Source: Planctomycetota bacterium
Lineage (GTDB): Bacteria > Planctomycetota > UBA1135 > GCA-002686595
Assembly (NCBI GenBank): GCA_020638835.1
Contig: JACKHV010000003.1
Coordinates: 124,001-188,000 of the forward strand
Direction of reading: 5' to 3'
DNA: 64,000 nucleotides
Shown here: positions 27,218 to 36,203 of the stretch, in pieces
How positions within the stretch are numbered: the stretch's first letter is position 1
How the letters are laid out: each line of letters opens with the position of its first letter
The notes under the pieces: generated by a model
What the model was told of the DNA's origin: nothing
Seen by the model: only the letters and a program-made list of their open reading frames with translations
The model's database searches: none
Made by a program: the position numbers and the translations under genes

Positions 27218-28138
27218 GTGACCAAGCCCGGAATCCCCAACGAGTACGCGCTCTCGACGTCCTGTTACGGGACGCGCCTGAAGTCCATCGAGGACCAGGC
27301 CTTCGCGGCCGTCGCGATGGGGTTCCGTCGGCTCGAGCTGGGGCTCTCGGACCAACCCGTGCCGCTCGGCGGCTTCGAGGACACGCGTCGCGAGACCGGC
27401 CTGACGGTCAACTCGATCATCTCGGGCTGCTTGAACCCTCGTTCCGAGAACATGGCGGGTTCGCGGCTCGGCTCGATGGACGAGGACGAGCGCGAATGCG
27501 CGATCATCTCCGTCCGTCGCCACGCGCGCCTCGCGCAGACGATCGGTTGTCCGGTCGTGATCCTGCGCGGCGTCGCCGTCGAGGACGACGAGCTGGTGCG
27601 CGAAGGCACCTCGCTGCACGCGCGCCTCGTCAAGGAAGGGCCGGAGGAGGACGTCCAGGAGACGATCCTCGGCTACGTGAAGCGCTTGAACGCGCAAGGC
27701 CACAAGCAGCTCGAACACCTCTGTCGCTCGATCCACACGGTCGCGACGGAGTTCCCGGAGACCTCCTTCGTGCTCGAGCCGGGCGTGCACTTCACCGATC
27801 TCTTGAGCTTCCAGTCGATGGGCCACGTGCTCGACGACCTGGCGAAGCACAACATCCGCTACTGGCACGACACCGGCGCCGTGCACCTGCGCGAGGTCGC
27901 GGGCCTCGCCGGACAGGGCCGCTGGCTCGACGCCTACGCGAACCGCCTGGTCGGCATCCACCTGCAGGACGCGACCGGCACGCGCACGCAGCTCCCGCCC
28001 GGCCTGGGCGAGGTGGACTTCAAGCTGGTCCAGGAGTTCCTGCCGCAGAACGCGGAGAAGGTCGTCGAGGTCGACTCCAGCCACGGGCGGACCGAGATCC
28101 TGGCCGCCGTGCAGTTCTTGGCCGACCGCGGTTTCTGA
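27218..28138 (+). CDS. Sugar phosphate isomerase/epimerase-like TIM-barrel protein
   Basis: 306 residues with the AP-endonuclease-2/xylose-isomerase-like barrel pattern: ALSTSCYG at the first strand, MGFRRLELGL at the second, VILRG, VLEPGVHF, YWHDTGAVHL and VGIHLQDATG with metal-ligand-type His, Asp and Glu residues, and a final VVEVDSSH. It probably isomerises or cleaves a sugar or cyclitol; substrate not inferable. The start is GTG at 27218, chosen because no ATG occurs before the first strand. Confidence 0.75.
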   Translation: MTKPGIPNEYALSTSCYGTRLKSIEDQAFAAVAMGFRRLELGLSDQPVPLGGFEDTRRETGLTVNSIISGCLNPRSENMAGSRLGSMDEDERECAIISVRRHARLAQTIGCPVVILRGVAVEDDELVREGTSLHARLVKEGPEEDVQETILGYVKRLNAQGHKQLEHLCRSIHTVATEFPETSFVLEPGVHFTDLLSFQSMGHVLDDLAKHNIRYWHDTGAVHLREVAGLAGQGRWLDAYANRLVGIHLQDATGTRTQLPPGLGEVDFKLVQEFLPQNAEKVVEVDSSHGRTEILAAVQFLADRGF

Positions 28139-28144
28139 GCCCCT

Positions 28145-28180
28145 GGGGGGCCCTGCGGGGCGCCCCACGCGGCTTTTCTT
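28145..28180 (+). terminator. Probable terminator after the isomerase-like gene
   Basis: A 9-bp stem with one mismatch (28145-28153 with 28158-28166) is followed within seven bases by cttttctt at 28173-28180. Confidence 0.5.
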
Positions 28181-28287
28181 CAGCTCGCGGCCCCAAGCCT
28201 CCGAACGGGGCCCGGGCCCCGGGACGTTGCGGACTCCGCTCCGCGGTGCCAGCATGATGGGTCCGCCCACCGCGGCCCCGAACCGAC

Positions 28288-29415
28288 ATGACGAATCCTT
28301 CCTCCCGCGCCGCGCGCACGGACTCCGTCCCGAGCACGCCCGGCGCTCCCGACCAGCTCCCGGTCGAGCACCTCGAAGGCGTCCTGCGCGCCGCCCGCGC
28401 CGCGGCCCCCGAGCGCGGCGACCACGTGCTGATCCTGACCCACCGCGGCCCGGACCCGGACGCGATCGGTTCGTGCGAGGGCATGCGCGCGCTGTTCGAG
28501 CAAGGATTCGGCATGCCGGCGGACGTCGCGACGGTCGGCCGCATCTACCGCGCCGAGAACCAGGCGATGGTGCGCACCCTCGACCTCTCCTCGCGCAGCT
28601 ACGACGAACTCGACGCGAAGAACTTCTTCGGCGCCGTGCTGGTCGACACGCAGCCCGAGTTCGGACACACGGTGCTGCCCGACGACATTCCGATCCTCGC
28701 GGTCTTCGACCACCACGTCCCGCCCAAGGTCGAGGGCGCCAAGGAGTACGAGATCGCGCACCGCGACGTGCGCCTCGGCATCGGCGCGACGGCGACGATC
28801 GTCTACTCCTACCTGCGCGACAAGGGCGTCGAGCTCGACCCGATCGTCGCGACCGCGCTGTTCTGCGGCGTGCGCTACGACACCGCCGACCTCTCGCGCA
28901 ACGCGACCGACCTCGACGAAGAGGCGTACTACACCTGCTTCCGCAAGGCGGACCGCGCGCTGATCGCCGAGATCGCGCACCCGCCGCTGCCGCGCGACTA
29001 CTACCGCGACCTCGCGCGCGCGCTCAGCACCGCGCGACAGCACGGGCCGCTCGTGCTCGCGCTGCTCGGACAGGTCGGCCACCCCGAGTTCGTCGCGGAG
29101 ATGGCCGACTTCTTCTTGCGCATGAAAGGCGCGAGCTGGGTCGTCGTCGGCGGCGCTTGCGAGGAAGAGGGCGAATACGTGCTCTCGCTGCGCACGGACT
29201 ACGCCTTCGGCAACGCCTATCCGCTGATGGCGCGCGTACTCGACGGCCAAGGTTCCTTCGGCGGGCACGGCCACATCGCCGGCGCGCGCATCAAGCTCGA
29301 GGACCTCGGCGAGTCGACGATCGCGCAGTGCGAGCGCAAGCTGCGCAAGAACACGATCGCGATCCTCGGCACCGAGGAAGGCGAGCTGCCGCCCGAAGGC
29401 CGCCCGCTCACCTGA
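28288..29415 (+). CDS. DHH-family phosphoesterase (NrnA-like)
   Basis: 375 residues. DHH motifs are present: THRGPDPDAIGS (about 50-61), VDTQP, FDHHVPP (about 145), and the DHHA1 glycine-rich GGHGHIAGA near residue 330. NrnA-type enzymes degrade short RNA or the cyclic-dinucleotide product pApA; others act on pyrophosphate. The N-terminal 25 residues are low-complexity. It is three bases upstream of thiD on the same strand. Confidence 0.85.
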   Translation: MTNPSSRAARTDSVPSTPGAPDQLPVEHLEGVLRAARAAAPERGDHVLILTHRGPDPDAIGSCEGMRALFEQGFGMPADVATVGRIYRAENQAMVRTLDLSSRSYDELDAKNFFGAVLVDTQPEFGHTVLPDDIPILAVFDHHVPPKVEGAKEYEIAHRDVRLGIGATATIVYSYLRDKGVELDPIVATALFCGVRYDTADLSRNATDLDEEAYYTCFRKADRALIAEIAHPPLPRDYYRDLARALSTARQHGPLVLALLGQVGHPEFVAEMADFFLRMKGASWVVVGGACEEEGEYVLSLRTDYAFGNAYPLMARVLDGQGSFGGHGHIAGARIKLEDLGESTIAQCERKLRKNTIAILGTEEGELPPEGRPLT

Positions 29416-29418
29416 GTG

Positions 29419-30192
29419 ATGGCTCGCACGCCGCGCGAGCCGCGCTCCTTGCGCGTCCTCGTCGTCGCCGGTCGTGACTCGACAGGCGGCGCGGGGCTCG
29501 ACGCCGACCGCGAAGCGCTGACGGCCTTCGGTGTGGAACCGGTGCTCGTCTGCACGGCGGAGACGCAGCAAGGTCCGGACGGACTGGTCGAGCTCGGCGC
29601 GCGCGACGTCTCCGAGTGGGCGCACGACGCGCGCGAACAACTCGGGGCCGGCGTCCACGCGATCAAGTTCGGACTGCTGCCGGGGCCCGACGCGATCGAG
29701 GCCGCGGCGGAACTCTGCGCGGCGGCGAGCGGCCTGCCGGTCGTGCTCGACCCGGTGCTCGGTCCTTCGGCGGGGGGCAGCTTCCTCGGGCGCCTCGGAT
29801 GCGCCGCGCTCGTCGAAGCGCTGCCGCGCCTGCGCGCCCACCTCACGCCGAACCTCCCCGAGGCCGCCGCGCTGCTCGGACTCGCCCGCGCCCCCGAGGC
29901 GCCGAAGGAGCGCGAGTCCGCCGCCCGCGAGCTGCTCGAGCGCGGCGCGGTCGCCGTGCTGCTCAAGGGCGGCCACGGCGGCGAGGACCCGCTGCGCGAC
30001 CTGTGGGTCTCCCGCGCCGACGGCGCGCGCTGGATCGAACGCCGCCGCGAGCCCGGCCCCGGCATCCGCGGCTCCGGCTGCCGCCTCGCGAGCGCCCTGG
30101 CCGCCGGCCTGGCCCGCGGCCGCAACCCGGTCCAGGCCGCCAAGGAAGCAGGAGATTGGGTCGCGCAGCGGATTCGGCAGGCTCGCGCATAG
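29419..30192 (+). CDS. thiD: Hydroxymethylpyrimidine/phosphomethylpyrimidine kinase
   Basis: 257 residues. ThiD phosphorylates HMP twice for thiamine synthesis. Family segments are VVAGRDSTGGAGLDADREA (AGxDxSGGAGxQAD in the family), IKFGLLP, VLDPVLGPSAGG, TPNLPEAAALLG, VLLKGGHGG and GIRGSGCRLASALAAGLARG with the GSGC anion hole. The ATG at 29419 is three bases past the DHH gene's stop, so an operon is likely. No other thi gene is nearby. Confidence 0.85.
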   Translation: MARTPREPRSLRVLVVAGRDSTGGAGLDADREALTAFGVEPVLVCTAETQQGPDGLVELGARDVSEWAHDAREQLGAGVHAIKFGLLPGPDAIEAAAELCAAASGLPVVLDPVLGPSAGGSFLGRLGCAALVEALPRLRAHLTPNLPEAAALLGLARAPEAPKERESAARELLERGAVAVLLKGGHGGEDPLRDLWVSRADGARWIERRREPGPGIRGSGCRLASALAAGLARGRNPVQAAKEAGDWVAQRIRQARA

Positions 30193-30231
30193 CGCTCGCC
30201 TCGCGACCCGCAACAGAATCGGCGCGAGGGC

Positions 30232-30259
30232 TTGCCTCGGGCCCCTCGGGCGCTATCAT
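30232..30259 (+). promoter_or_regulatory. Promoter of tRNA-Gly
   Basis: TTGCCT at 30232-30237, 16-bp spacer, TATCAT at 30254-30259, placing transcription start about 10 bases before the tRNA. The tRNA-Pro gene has the same TATCAT box. Confidence 0.7.
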
Positions 30260-30278
30260 TCGCGACCCCAACACGGAA

Positions 30279-30353
30279 GCGGCTGTAGCTCAGTGGTAGA
30301 GCGCAACCTTGCCAAGGTTGATGTCGAGAGTTCGAATCTCTTCAGCCGCTCCA
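30279..30353 (+). tRNA. tRNA-Gly (anticodon GCC)
   Basis: All arms fold: acceptor GCGGCTG with CAGCCGC, D arm gctc/gagc, anticodon stem caacc/ggttg with loop TTGCCAA (GCC at 30311-30313), T arm gagag/ctctt around ttcgaat. Discriminator T, and CCA is encoded at 30351-30353. A terminator follows at once. Confidence 0.96.
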
Positions 30354-30358
30354 ATCAA

Positions 30359-30396
30359 AGCGCCCGCCGGCCACCCGCCGCGGGCGCTTCTCTTTT
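30359..30396 (+). terminator. Terminator of tRNA-Gly
   Basis: A 9-bp stem (30359-30367 with 30380-30388), then tctctttt, six bases after the tRNA CCA end. Confidence 0.8.
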
Positions 30397-30567
30397 GGCG
30401 CCGGCTACCGTTCCGGCGGGGGCTCCGCGGGTCTCTCGAGCCGCGTCGAGCCGTTGCGAACGAATCGCAACTCGTGTGAACCGGGCCGGAGCGAGGTCGT
30501 TGGGGGGGCGTCGCGATCGCGCGCGACCTTTCCCCGCACCCGAGACCCGAGTCCCCCCGAGTCCCGC

Positions 30568-32613
30568 ATGTTCCTCCCGCCGCCCCCGGTCCAAGAGATC
30601 CCGCTCCCGCCCGTCCACGTCACCGCGCCGCGCTTCGAAGTCGCCGCGACGACCACCTCCGCGAAGCTCACGGTCCTCGACCAGGAACAGCTGCGCAAGA
30701 CCGGCGGACGCTCGCTGCCCGAGCAGATCTCGCGCGCCGGCGGCATCTGGATGCAGGAGACGAACCTCGGCGGCGGCGCGCCGACGCTGCGCGGTCTGAT
30801 GGGCAACCAGATCTTGATCATGGTCGACGGCGTGCGCCTCAACAACTCGGCGACGCGCGGCGGTCCGAACCAGAGCCTCAACCAGATCGATCCGTCGATC
30901 GTCGAGCGCGTCGAGATCTACAAGGGATCCGGATCCGTGCTCTACGGCAGTGACGGCATCGGCGGCGTCATCTCGGTCTGGACCAAGCGCACCTCGCCGA
31001 GCTCGATGTCCGGCGGAGCGACGGGCCTCGGCGGCTTCGGTCAAGCGCAAGGCGACACGGCCTACGAAGGCGGACGCCTCGCCGTCGGCGTCGACTACGT
31101 GACGAGCAGCACCGGCTTGCTCGCGATCGGATCCGGCGCGCACTTCGGTGACGTCCGCACCGGCGACGGCACGGTGCCGTTCACCGGTTACAACACGGGC
31201 GGCTTGTTCGGCTCGTGGGAACAAGCGCTGGAGGAAGGACGCTCGTTGCGCTTCGCCTACACGCTGAACCGCGACTTCGACGTGCCGCGCACCGACCGCT
31301 TGACGGTCGGCTTCGGCCAGACGGTGCCGAGCGACGCGCTGTGGCACTACAGCCTGCAGGACCGGCAGAGCACGGTGCTCAGCTACACGGACGTCGCGGA
31401 GAACGGCTTCTTCGATCGCTTCGAGACGCGCTTCACCTACCAGGACTACACCGAGGAGCGCACGCGGCAAGGGCTCGGCTCGTCCACCAAGCGCGAGGAG
31501 CGCGACCAGATCCAGACGCTCGGACTCGCCGCCGACTGGAAGAAGTCCGCGGGAGACAACCAACTGTTCACCTTCGGCTTCGACGTCTACCACGACGACG
31601 TCGACTCGTCGCGTCGCGACACGAACCTCGGCACCGGCGTGCAGACGGACCGCGACGGCGCCTTCGCGCCCGACTCGCGCTACACCGGCCTCGGTCTGTT
31701 CGTGCAGGACGAGATCTTCGCCTTCGATCCTTTCCTGCTGACGGCCGGCCTGCGCTACAGCTACTACGACTTCTCCTTCCTCGACACGACGTCGAGCATG
31801 AAGGAGTCGGGCGACTTCGACGCGCTCACCGCGAGCCTCGAAGCGAGCCGGCAGATCGACGATTGGAAGCTCACCGCGGGCATCGCGCAGGGCTTCCGCG
31901 CGCCGAACCTCGCCGACCTCGCAAAGGACGGCGCGTTCGCGAACGGCGACGAGCTGCACAACGCGAACCTCGACCCCGAGCAGAGCATCACGGTCGACCT
32001 GGGCGCCGAGTACATCCAGGGTCAGTGGTCCGGCGCCGCGGGCGTCTTCGCGACGCGCATCGAGGACCTGATCGGACGCGTGCTGATCGACGAAGGCGTC
32101 GTCGGCGTGCCCGGTGACGAACTCTTCTTGCGCGAGAACGTCGGCCGGCTGGACCTGTGGGGCGCGGAAGCCGCCGCGAACTACCGCCTCGCGGAAGACT
32201 CGCCGTGGACCGTCGGCGGACAGCTGGTCTACACCGAGGGCAAGCAGAAAGGCGACGGCGTGACGCCCGGCTACGAGGTCGACGCGCGCCGCGTCCCGCC
32301 GCTGCACGGCCGCACCTCGCTCAAGTGGGAGGACCGCCAAGCGGCGAGTGCCTTCGGCTGGGTCGACTTCTCCGTGATCTTCGCGGCGAAGCAGGACCGC
32401 CTGAACCCGGGCGACGCGAACGACCCGCGCATCGATCCGAACGGCACGCCGGGCTGGTTCACGCTCAACGTGGACGTCGGCGGCGCGATCGACCACAGCT
32501 CGAGCTGGTGGGCGGGCGTCCACAACCTCCTCGACGAGGAGTATCGTGTCCACGGCTCGGGCTTCGACGCCCCCGGCATCGGCCTCGTCGTCGGCGTGCG
32601 CGTCTCGCGTTGA
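30568..32613 (+). CDS. TonB-dependent outer-membrane receptor
   Basis: 681 residues. A plug domain (about 30-150) with ILIMVDGVRLNN, IVERVEIYKGSGSVLYGSDGIGG and LRGLMGNQ, then a 22-strand-type barrel; IAQGFRAPNLADL and the final GSGFDAPGIGLVVGVRVSR are typical of the receptor family. The substrate (siderophore, cobalamin, glycan) is not evident. The N-terminus at ATG 30568 shows no signal peptide, which is odd for an exported protein, and upstream in-frame codons do not supply one. A TonB-like gene starts two bases after the stop, so receptor and energiser are made together. Confidence 0.9.
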   Translation: MFLPPPPVQEIPLPPVHVTAPRFEVAATTTSAKLTVLDQEQLRKTGGRSLPEQISRAGGIWMQETNLGGGAPTLRGLMGNQILIMVDGVRLNNSATRGGPNQSLNQIDPSIVERVEIYKGSGSVLYGSDGIGGVISVWTKRTSPSSMSGGATGLGGFGQAQGDTAYEGGRLAVGVDYVTSSTGLLAIGSGAHFGDVRTGDGTVPFTGYNTGGLFGSWEQALEEGRSLRFAYTLNRDFDVPRTDRLTVGFGQTVPSDALWHYSLQDRQSTVLSYTDVAENGFFDRFETRFTYQDYTEERTRQGLGSSTKREERDQIQTLGLAADWKKSAGDNQLFTFGFDVYHDDVDSSRRDTNLGTGVQTDRDGAFAPDSRYTGLGLFVQDEIFAFDPFLLTAGLRYSYYDFSFLDTTSSMKESGDFDALTASLEASRQIDDWKLTAGIAQGFRAPNLADLAKDGAFANGDELHNANLDPEQSITVDLGAEYIQGQWSGAAGVFATRIEDLIGRVLIDEGVVGVPGDELFLRENVGRLDLWGAEAAANYRLAEDSPWTVGGQLVYTEGKQKGDGVTPGYEVDARRVPPLHGRTSLKWEDRQAASAFGWVDFSVIFAAKQDRLNPGDANDPRIDPNGTPGWFTLNVDVGGAIDHSSSWWAGVHNLLDEEYRVHGSGFDAPGIGLVVGVRVSR

Positions 32614-32614
32614 G

Positions 32615-33556
32615 ATGACGTTCGCGGTGGACGGTGCGCGGGAGGGGGACTACCGAGTCGCCCCGCCCGTGTCCGAACTCCCGCACAGCACGCCCCCGGC
32701 CGAATCCCGCGCTCGCGACCTGGGTCCGCACCCGGTGCGCAGCCTCGCGTTCTCGACGCTCTGCCACGCGCTGCTCGCGATCGTCCTGATGCTGATCCCG
32801 ATCAGTGCGCTGCACATCGGCATGCGCCGGCGCAGCTCGAGCCACGCGGTGATCACCTTCACCGTGCCGACGCCCGTCAGCGTCGCCGAGTGGGACGATT
32901 CCGCGGAGGAGCTCGAGGAAGTCGCCGCGCTCGACCTCGCGGTCCAGCTGCCCGAGGACTTCGTCGAGCCGGAGGTGCCGCGCGACACCTTCTTCGACGA
33001 ACCGCTCGTCGAGGAAGGCCGACGCGAGGTTCCCTTGCCCGCGGCCGCCGCCTTCGAGGAGCTGCCGGAAGACCTCTTCGAGGACGCGCAAGTCGCGCCG
33101 GAACCGGTCGAGACCGAAGTGGTCGAGCCCGAACCCGCGCCGCCCGAGCCGGAAGTCGCACCCGAGCCGCCGCCCGACGAGACCCCGCCGCCGGAGGTCG
33201 AGGACGCGTCCGACGTGAACTCCGAAGAGTCGCCCGAGACGGAAGGCCCCGCCGAAGAGGCGGAGAGCAGCGGTTCGGGCTTCGACCGCTCGTGGTTGCT
33301 CGAGGCGCCCGCGCCGCGCTACCCCGCCAGTGCCCGCGCGCAGGGCAAGCAGGGAACGGTCGTGCTGGCGATCGACGTCGACGCGGCGGGCAAGGTCGTG
33401 CAGGTGCGGATCAAGTCCTCGAGCGGACACCAGGTGCTCGACGAAGCGGCGCGACAGACCGTGCTCGAGCGCTGGCGCTTCGCACCGCGCGACGACGGCA
33501 AGACGGACGTGCGCCGTTACCTCGAGCCGATCACCTTCGCGCTCGCGCGGAGCTGA
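32615..33556 (+). CDS. TonB-family energy-transducing protein
   Basis: 313 residues. One membrane segment at about 43-63 (LAFSTLCHALLAIVLMLIPI), a long acidic, Pro/Glu-rich periplasm-spanning linker (about 95-215; repeats of PEP/EPE type), and a C-terminal TonB domain: YPASARAQGKQGTVVLAIDV then SSGHQVLDEAARQTVLERWRF. It would couple the proton gradient to the receptor encoded just upstream. ExbB/ExbD are not in the window. I chose the ATG at 32615, whose first base follows the receptor stop by one base. Confidence 0.88.
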   Translation: MTFAVDGAREGDYRVAPPVSELPHSTPPAESRARDLGPHPVRSLAFSTLCHALLAIVLMLIPISALHIGMRRRSSSHAVITFTVPTPVSVAEWDDSAEELEEVAALDLAVQLPEDFVEPEVPRDTFFDEPLVEEGRREVPLPAAAAFEELPEDLFEDAQVAPEPVETEVVEPEPAPPEPEVAPEPPPDETPPPEVEDASDVNSEESPETEGPAEEAESSGSGFDRSWLLEAPAPRYPASARAQGKQGTVVLAIDVDAAGKVVQVRIKSSSGHQVLDEAARQTVLERWRFAPRDDGKTDVRRYLEPITFALARS

Positions 33557-33640
33557 AGCGGGACGCGCCGAAACGGAAGGACGGCCCGGTCGCCGCAGCG
33601 CACCGAGCCGTCGTCGTCGCGAGGCCGAAGCCCCGCGCGG

Positions 33641-33904
33641 TCACTTGTTCGAGTAGTAGTCGGCGTTGCGTTCCAGGTAGGACGACCACTCGTCGGGCAG
33701 CTCGTTCTCGTCGAAGATCGCGTCCACCGGACACTCGGGCGCGCACGCTCCGCAGTCGATGCACTCTTCGGGGTCGATGTAGAGCATGTCCTCCTTGTCG
33801 AAGTCGGCATCGTCCTTGGTCGGATGGATGCAGTCGACCGGACAGACCTCCACGCAGGCCGTGTCCTTGGTGTTCACGCAGGGTTCCGCGATGACGTAGG
33901 TCAT
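33641..33904 (-). CDS. 7Fe-type ferredoxin
   Basis: 87 residues with two cluster motifs: an N-terminal C..CVEVCPVDC segment and C-x2-C-x2-C-x3-C-P (CIDCGACAPECPVDAI) near 48-60. The layout (one cluster site with three or four cysteines, short acidic C-terminal tail) is that of FdxA-type 3Fe-4S/4Fe-4S ferredoxins, small electron carriers. A run of nine Gs (33927-33935) lies in its leader. Stands alone. Confidence 0.9.
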   Translation of the reverse strand: MTYVIAEPCVNTKDTACVEVCPVDCIHPTKDDADFDKEDMLYIDPEECIDCGACAPECPVDAIFDENELPDEWSSYLERNADYYSNK

Positions 33905-34004
33905 GGATTGGTCCTTGGAGAAGTGAGGGGGGGGGCGTGTCCGGCGGGCGTGCGCCGGACTCGGAAAAGGCTAGGGCGCAGGCGGCGGCTTGCCAACAGA
34001 GCCG

Positions 34005-35999
34005 TCATCCGCTTCCGCGCGCCGTCAGCCGCACGTGCGAGCCGGGCCGCACTTCGGCGCGCCAGCCGGCGGGGACCAGCGTCGTGCCGCTGTACTCCTC
34101 GAGCACGCAGGGGCCGTCGACCCAGTGGCCGGGGGCGAGCGCCTCGCGGTCGTAGACGGAGACTTCCGCGCCGCCGCCGAGCGCCGAGGCGCGCGTGCCG
34201 AGCAGGGCGGAGCGCGGAGCGGGCCGCGACTTGCCGGCCACGGCTTCCGCCGCGGGGCGCCGCACGACCGCGCGCGCGCGCGCTTGGACCAGCTGCACGC
34301 CGCGGTCGTCGAGCCGCCAGCCGTAGCGCGCCGCGTGGCGTGCGTGGAAGTCCTCTTCGAGCGCGCGGCCGGTCTCGGGCAGCGTGAGCTCGAACGACTG
34401 GCCCTCGTAGCGCAGGTCGAGGCCGTACTCGTACTCGATCCGGCGCGCGGCGTGGCCGGCGGCCGTCAACTCGTCCCGCGCCGCGCGCGCGAGTTCGCCG
34501 AGCAGCGCCTTGCGCCTGCTGACCTGCCAGTCCGCGAGGGGAGCGAGCACGGCGGCGGAGTGGTCGCGGACGGCGTCGGCGTGCGCCATGCCGTAGGCCG
34601 ACAGGCAGCCGGGCAGGCGCGGAACGAGCGCGCTCGCCAGCCCGAGTCCGTCGGCCAGCGCCGCGGCTTGCAGTCCGCCCGCGCCGCCGAAGGCGACGAG
34701 TGCCAGGCGCGAAGGGTCCTTGCCGCGCTGCATGCTCATCACGCCGACGGCGCGGCGCATCGCGGCGCGCGCGACCTCGAGCACGGCTTCCGCGGCGCGC
34801 TGGGGCTTGGTGCCGAGTTGCCTCGCGAGTTCCGCGAAGCCGCGGCGCGTCGCTTCCGCGTCGAGTTCCATCGCACCGCCGAGGAAGCATCCGGGCGCGA
34901 GGTGACCGAGCAGCAGGTGCGCGTCGGTGACGGTGAGCGGACCGCCGCGGCCGTAGCACGCCGGCCCCGGGTCCGCGCCGGCGCTCTCGGGGCCGACGCG
35001 CAGCACGCCGCCCGCATCGACGCGCACGATCGAGCCGCCGCCGCAGCCGATCGTGTGGATGTCGAGCGAGGAGAGGCCGATCGGATGGCCCGCGACACTC
35101 GCGCTCGAGACGGCGTCTTCGAGCCGGCCGCGCGCGGCGTGGAAGGCGACGTCCGTGCTCGTGCCGCCCATGTCGAGCGTCACGATGTCCTCGAGCCCGG
35201 CCTCGCGCGCCGCGCGCGCCGCGCCGACCACGCCGCCGGCCGGCCCCGACAGGATCACGCGCGCCGGTTCGAGGGCCGCGCGTTCCGCGGGCAGCGTGCC
35301 GCCCGACGACTGCAGTACGGAAAGTCGTCCGCCGTCGAGCGCCGCGCCGAGTCGCTCGAGGTAGCGCTGCACGCACGGAACGAGCGCGGCGTTCACGAGC
35401 GCGGTCGAGTAACGCTCGAACTCGCGGTGCGCCGGCAGCAGTTCCGCCGAGCAGGTGATCGGGAGGCCGAGCTTCGCGAGGCGGTTCGCGACGTGGCGCT
35501 CGATCGACGGATCGGCGTAGCTGTGCAGCAGGCAGATCGCGATGCTGCGCGCACCGCTGCGCCTGACGGCCCGCGCGAGCGTGTCGAGTTCGGCGTCGGT
35601 GGGCGTGCGCTCGTGTTCGAGCTCTCCGCCGCGCGGGTAGCTCCTTTGGTCGACCTCGAAGCGCAGCGCGCGCGGGACCAGCGGATCGGGCTTGACCGGG
35701 TGCAGCGCGTAGAGTTCCGGGCGGTCCTGGCGACCGATCTCGATCAGGTCGCGGAAGCCGCGGTTCGTGACGAGCGCGACCGGCGCGACGTCGCCGGTGA
35801 GCAGCGCGTTGAGCGCGACCGTCGTCCCGTGCACGACCTCGCCCCGCGCGCCGGGGCCGCCGAGGCGCGCCGTGCCCTCGACCACCGCCCGCGACGGGTC
35901 GTCGGGGGTCGAGGAGAGCTTCTCGGCGCGGAGCACGCCGTCCTCGTTCAGGACGAGGTCGGTGAAGGTCCCGCCGGTGTCGACGCCGATCGTGCGCAT
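34005..35999 (-). CDS. Hydantoinase/oxoprolinase subunit A family protein
   Basis: 664 residues. N-terminal MRTIGVDTGGTFTDLVL phosphate-binding motif, central DMGGTSTDVAFH and GCGGGSIV motifs, and GPAGGVVGAARA, all standard for HyuA and 5-oxoprolinase A subunits, which use ATP to open lactam or hydantoin rings. The partner subunit B (HyuB) gene is absent on both sides, so the active form may assemble with a distant subunit. I chose ATG 35999; the open frame extends upstream only as an antisense shadow of plsY. Confidence 0.85.
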   Translation of the reverse strand: MRTIGVDTGGTFTDLVLNEDGVLRAEKLSSTPDDPSRAVVEGTARLGGPGARGEVVHGTTVALNALLTGDVAPVALVTNRGFRDLIEIGRQDRPELYALHPVKPDPLVPRALRFEVDQRSYPRGGELEHERTPTDAELDTLARAVRRSGARSIAICLLHSYADPSIERHVANRLAKLGLPITCSAELLPAHREFERYSTALVNAALVPCVQRYLERLGAALDGGRLSVLQSSGGTLPAERAALEPARVILSGPAGGVVGAARAAREAGLEDIVTLDMGGTSTDVAFHAARGRLEDAVSSASVAGHPIGLSSLDIHTIGCGGGSIVRVDAGGVLRVGPESAGADPGPACYGRGGPLTVTDAHLLLGHLAPGCFLGGAMELDAEATRRGFAELARQLGTKPQRAAEAVLEVARAAMRRAVGVMSMQRGKDPSRLALVAFGGAGGLQAAALADGLGLASALVPRLPGCLSAYGMAHADAVRDHSAAVLAPLADWQVSRRKALLGELARAARDELTAAGHAARRIEYEYGLDLRYEGQSFELTLPETGRALEEDFHARHAARYGWRLDDRGVQLVQARARAVVRRPAAEAVAGKSRPAPRSALLGTRASALGGGAEVSVYDREALAPGHWVDGPCVLEEYSGTTLVPAGWRAEVRPGSHVRLTARGSG

Positions 36000-36203
36000 G
36001 GGGCGGGGAGTGTAGGGGAGCCGGGCGGACCCACGGCAACGCAAATGCCACCGCGGTCCCCCGCCCGCCCGAGGGGAGACCTCCCCGCGCACCGCGGGTT
36101 CGCGGCGATTCGCGCGCGGCAGCCGAGCTTCCCGCGCGTGCGACCGGAAAGCGCCCCCCGCAGTCGCGCGGACCGGACCGCGGGCGCTACTCTGCGCCCT
36201 CGC

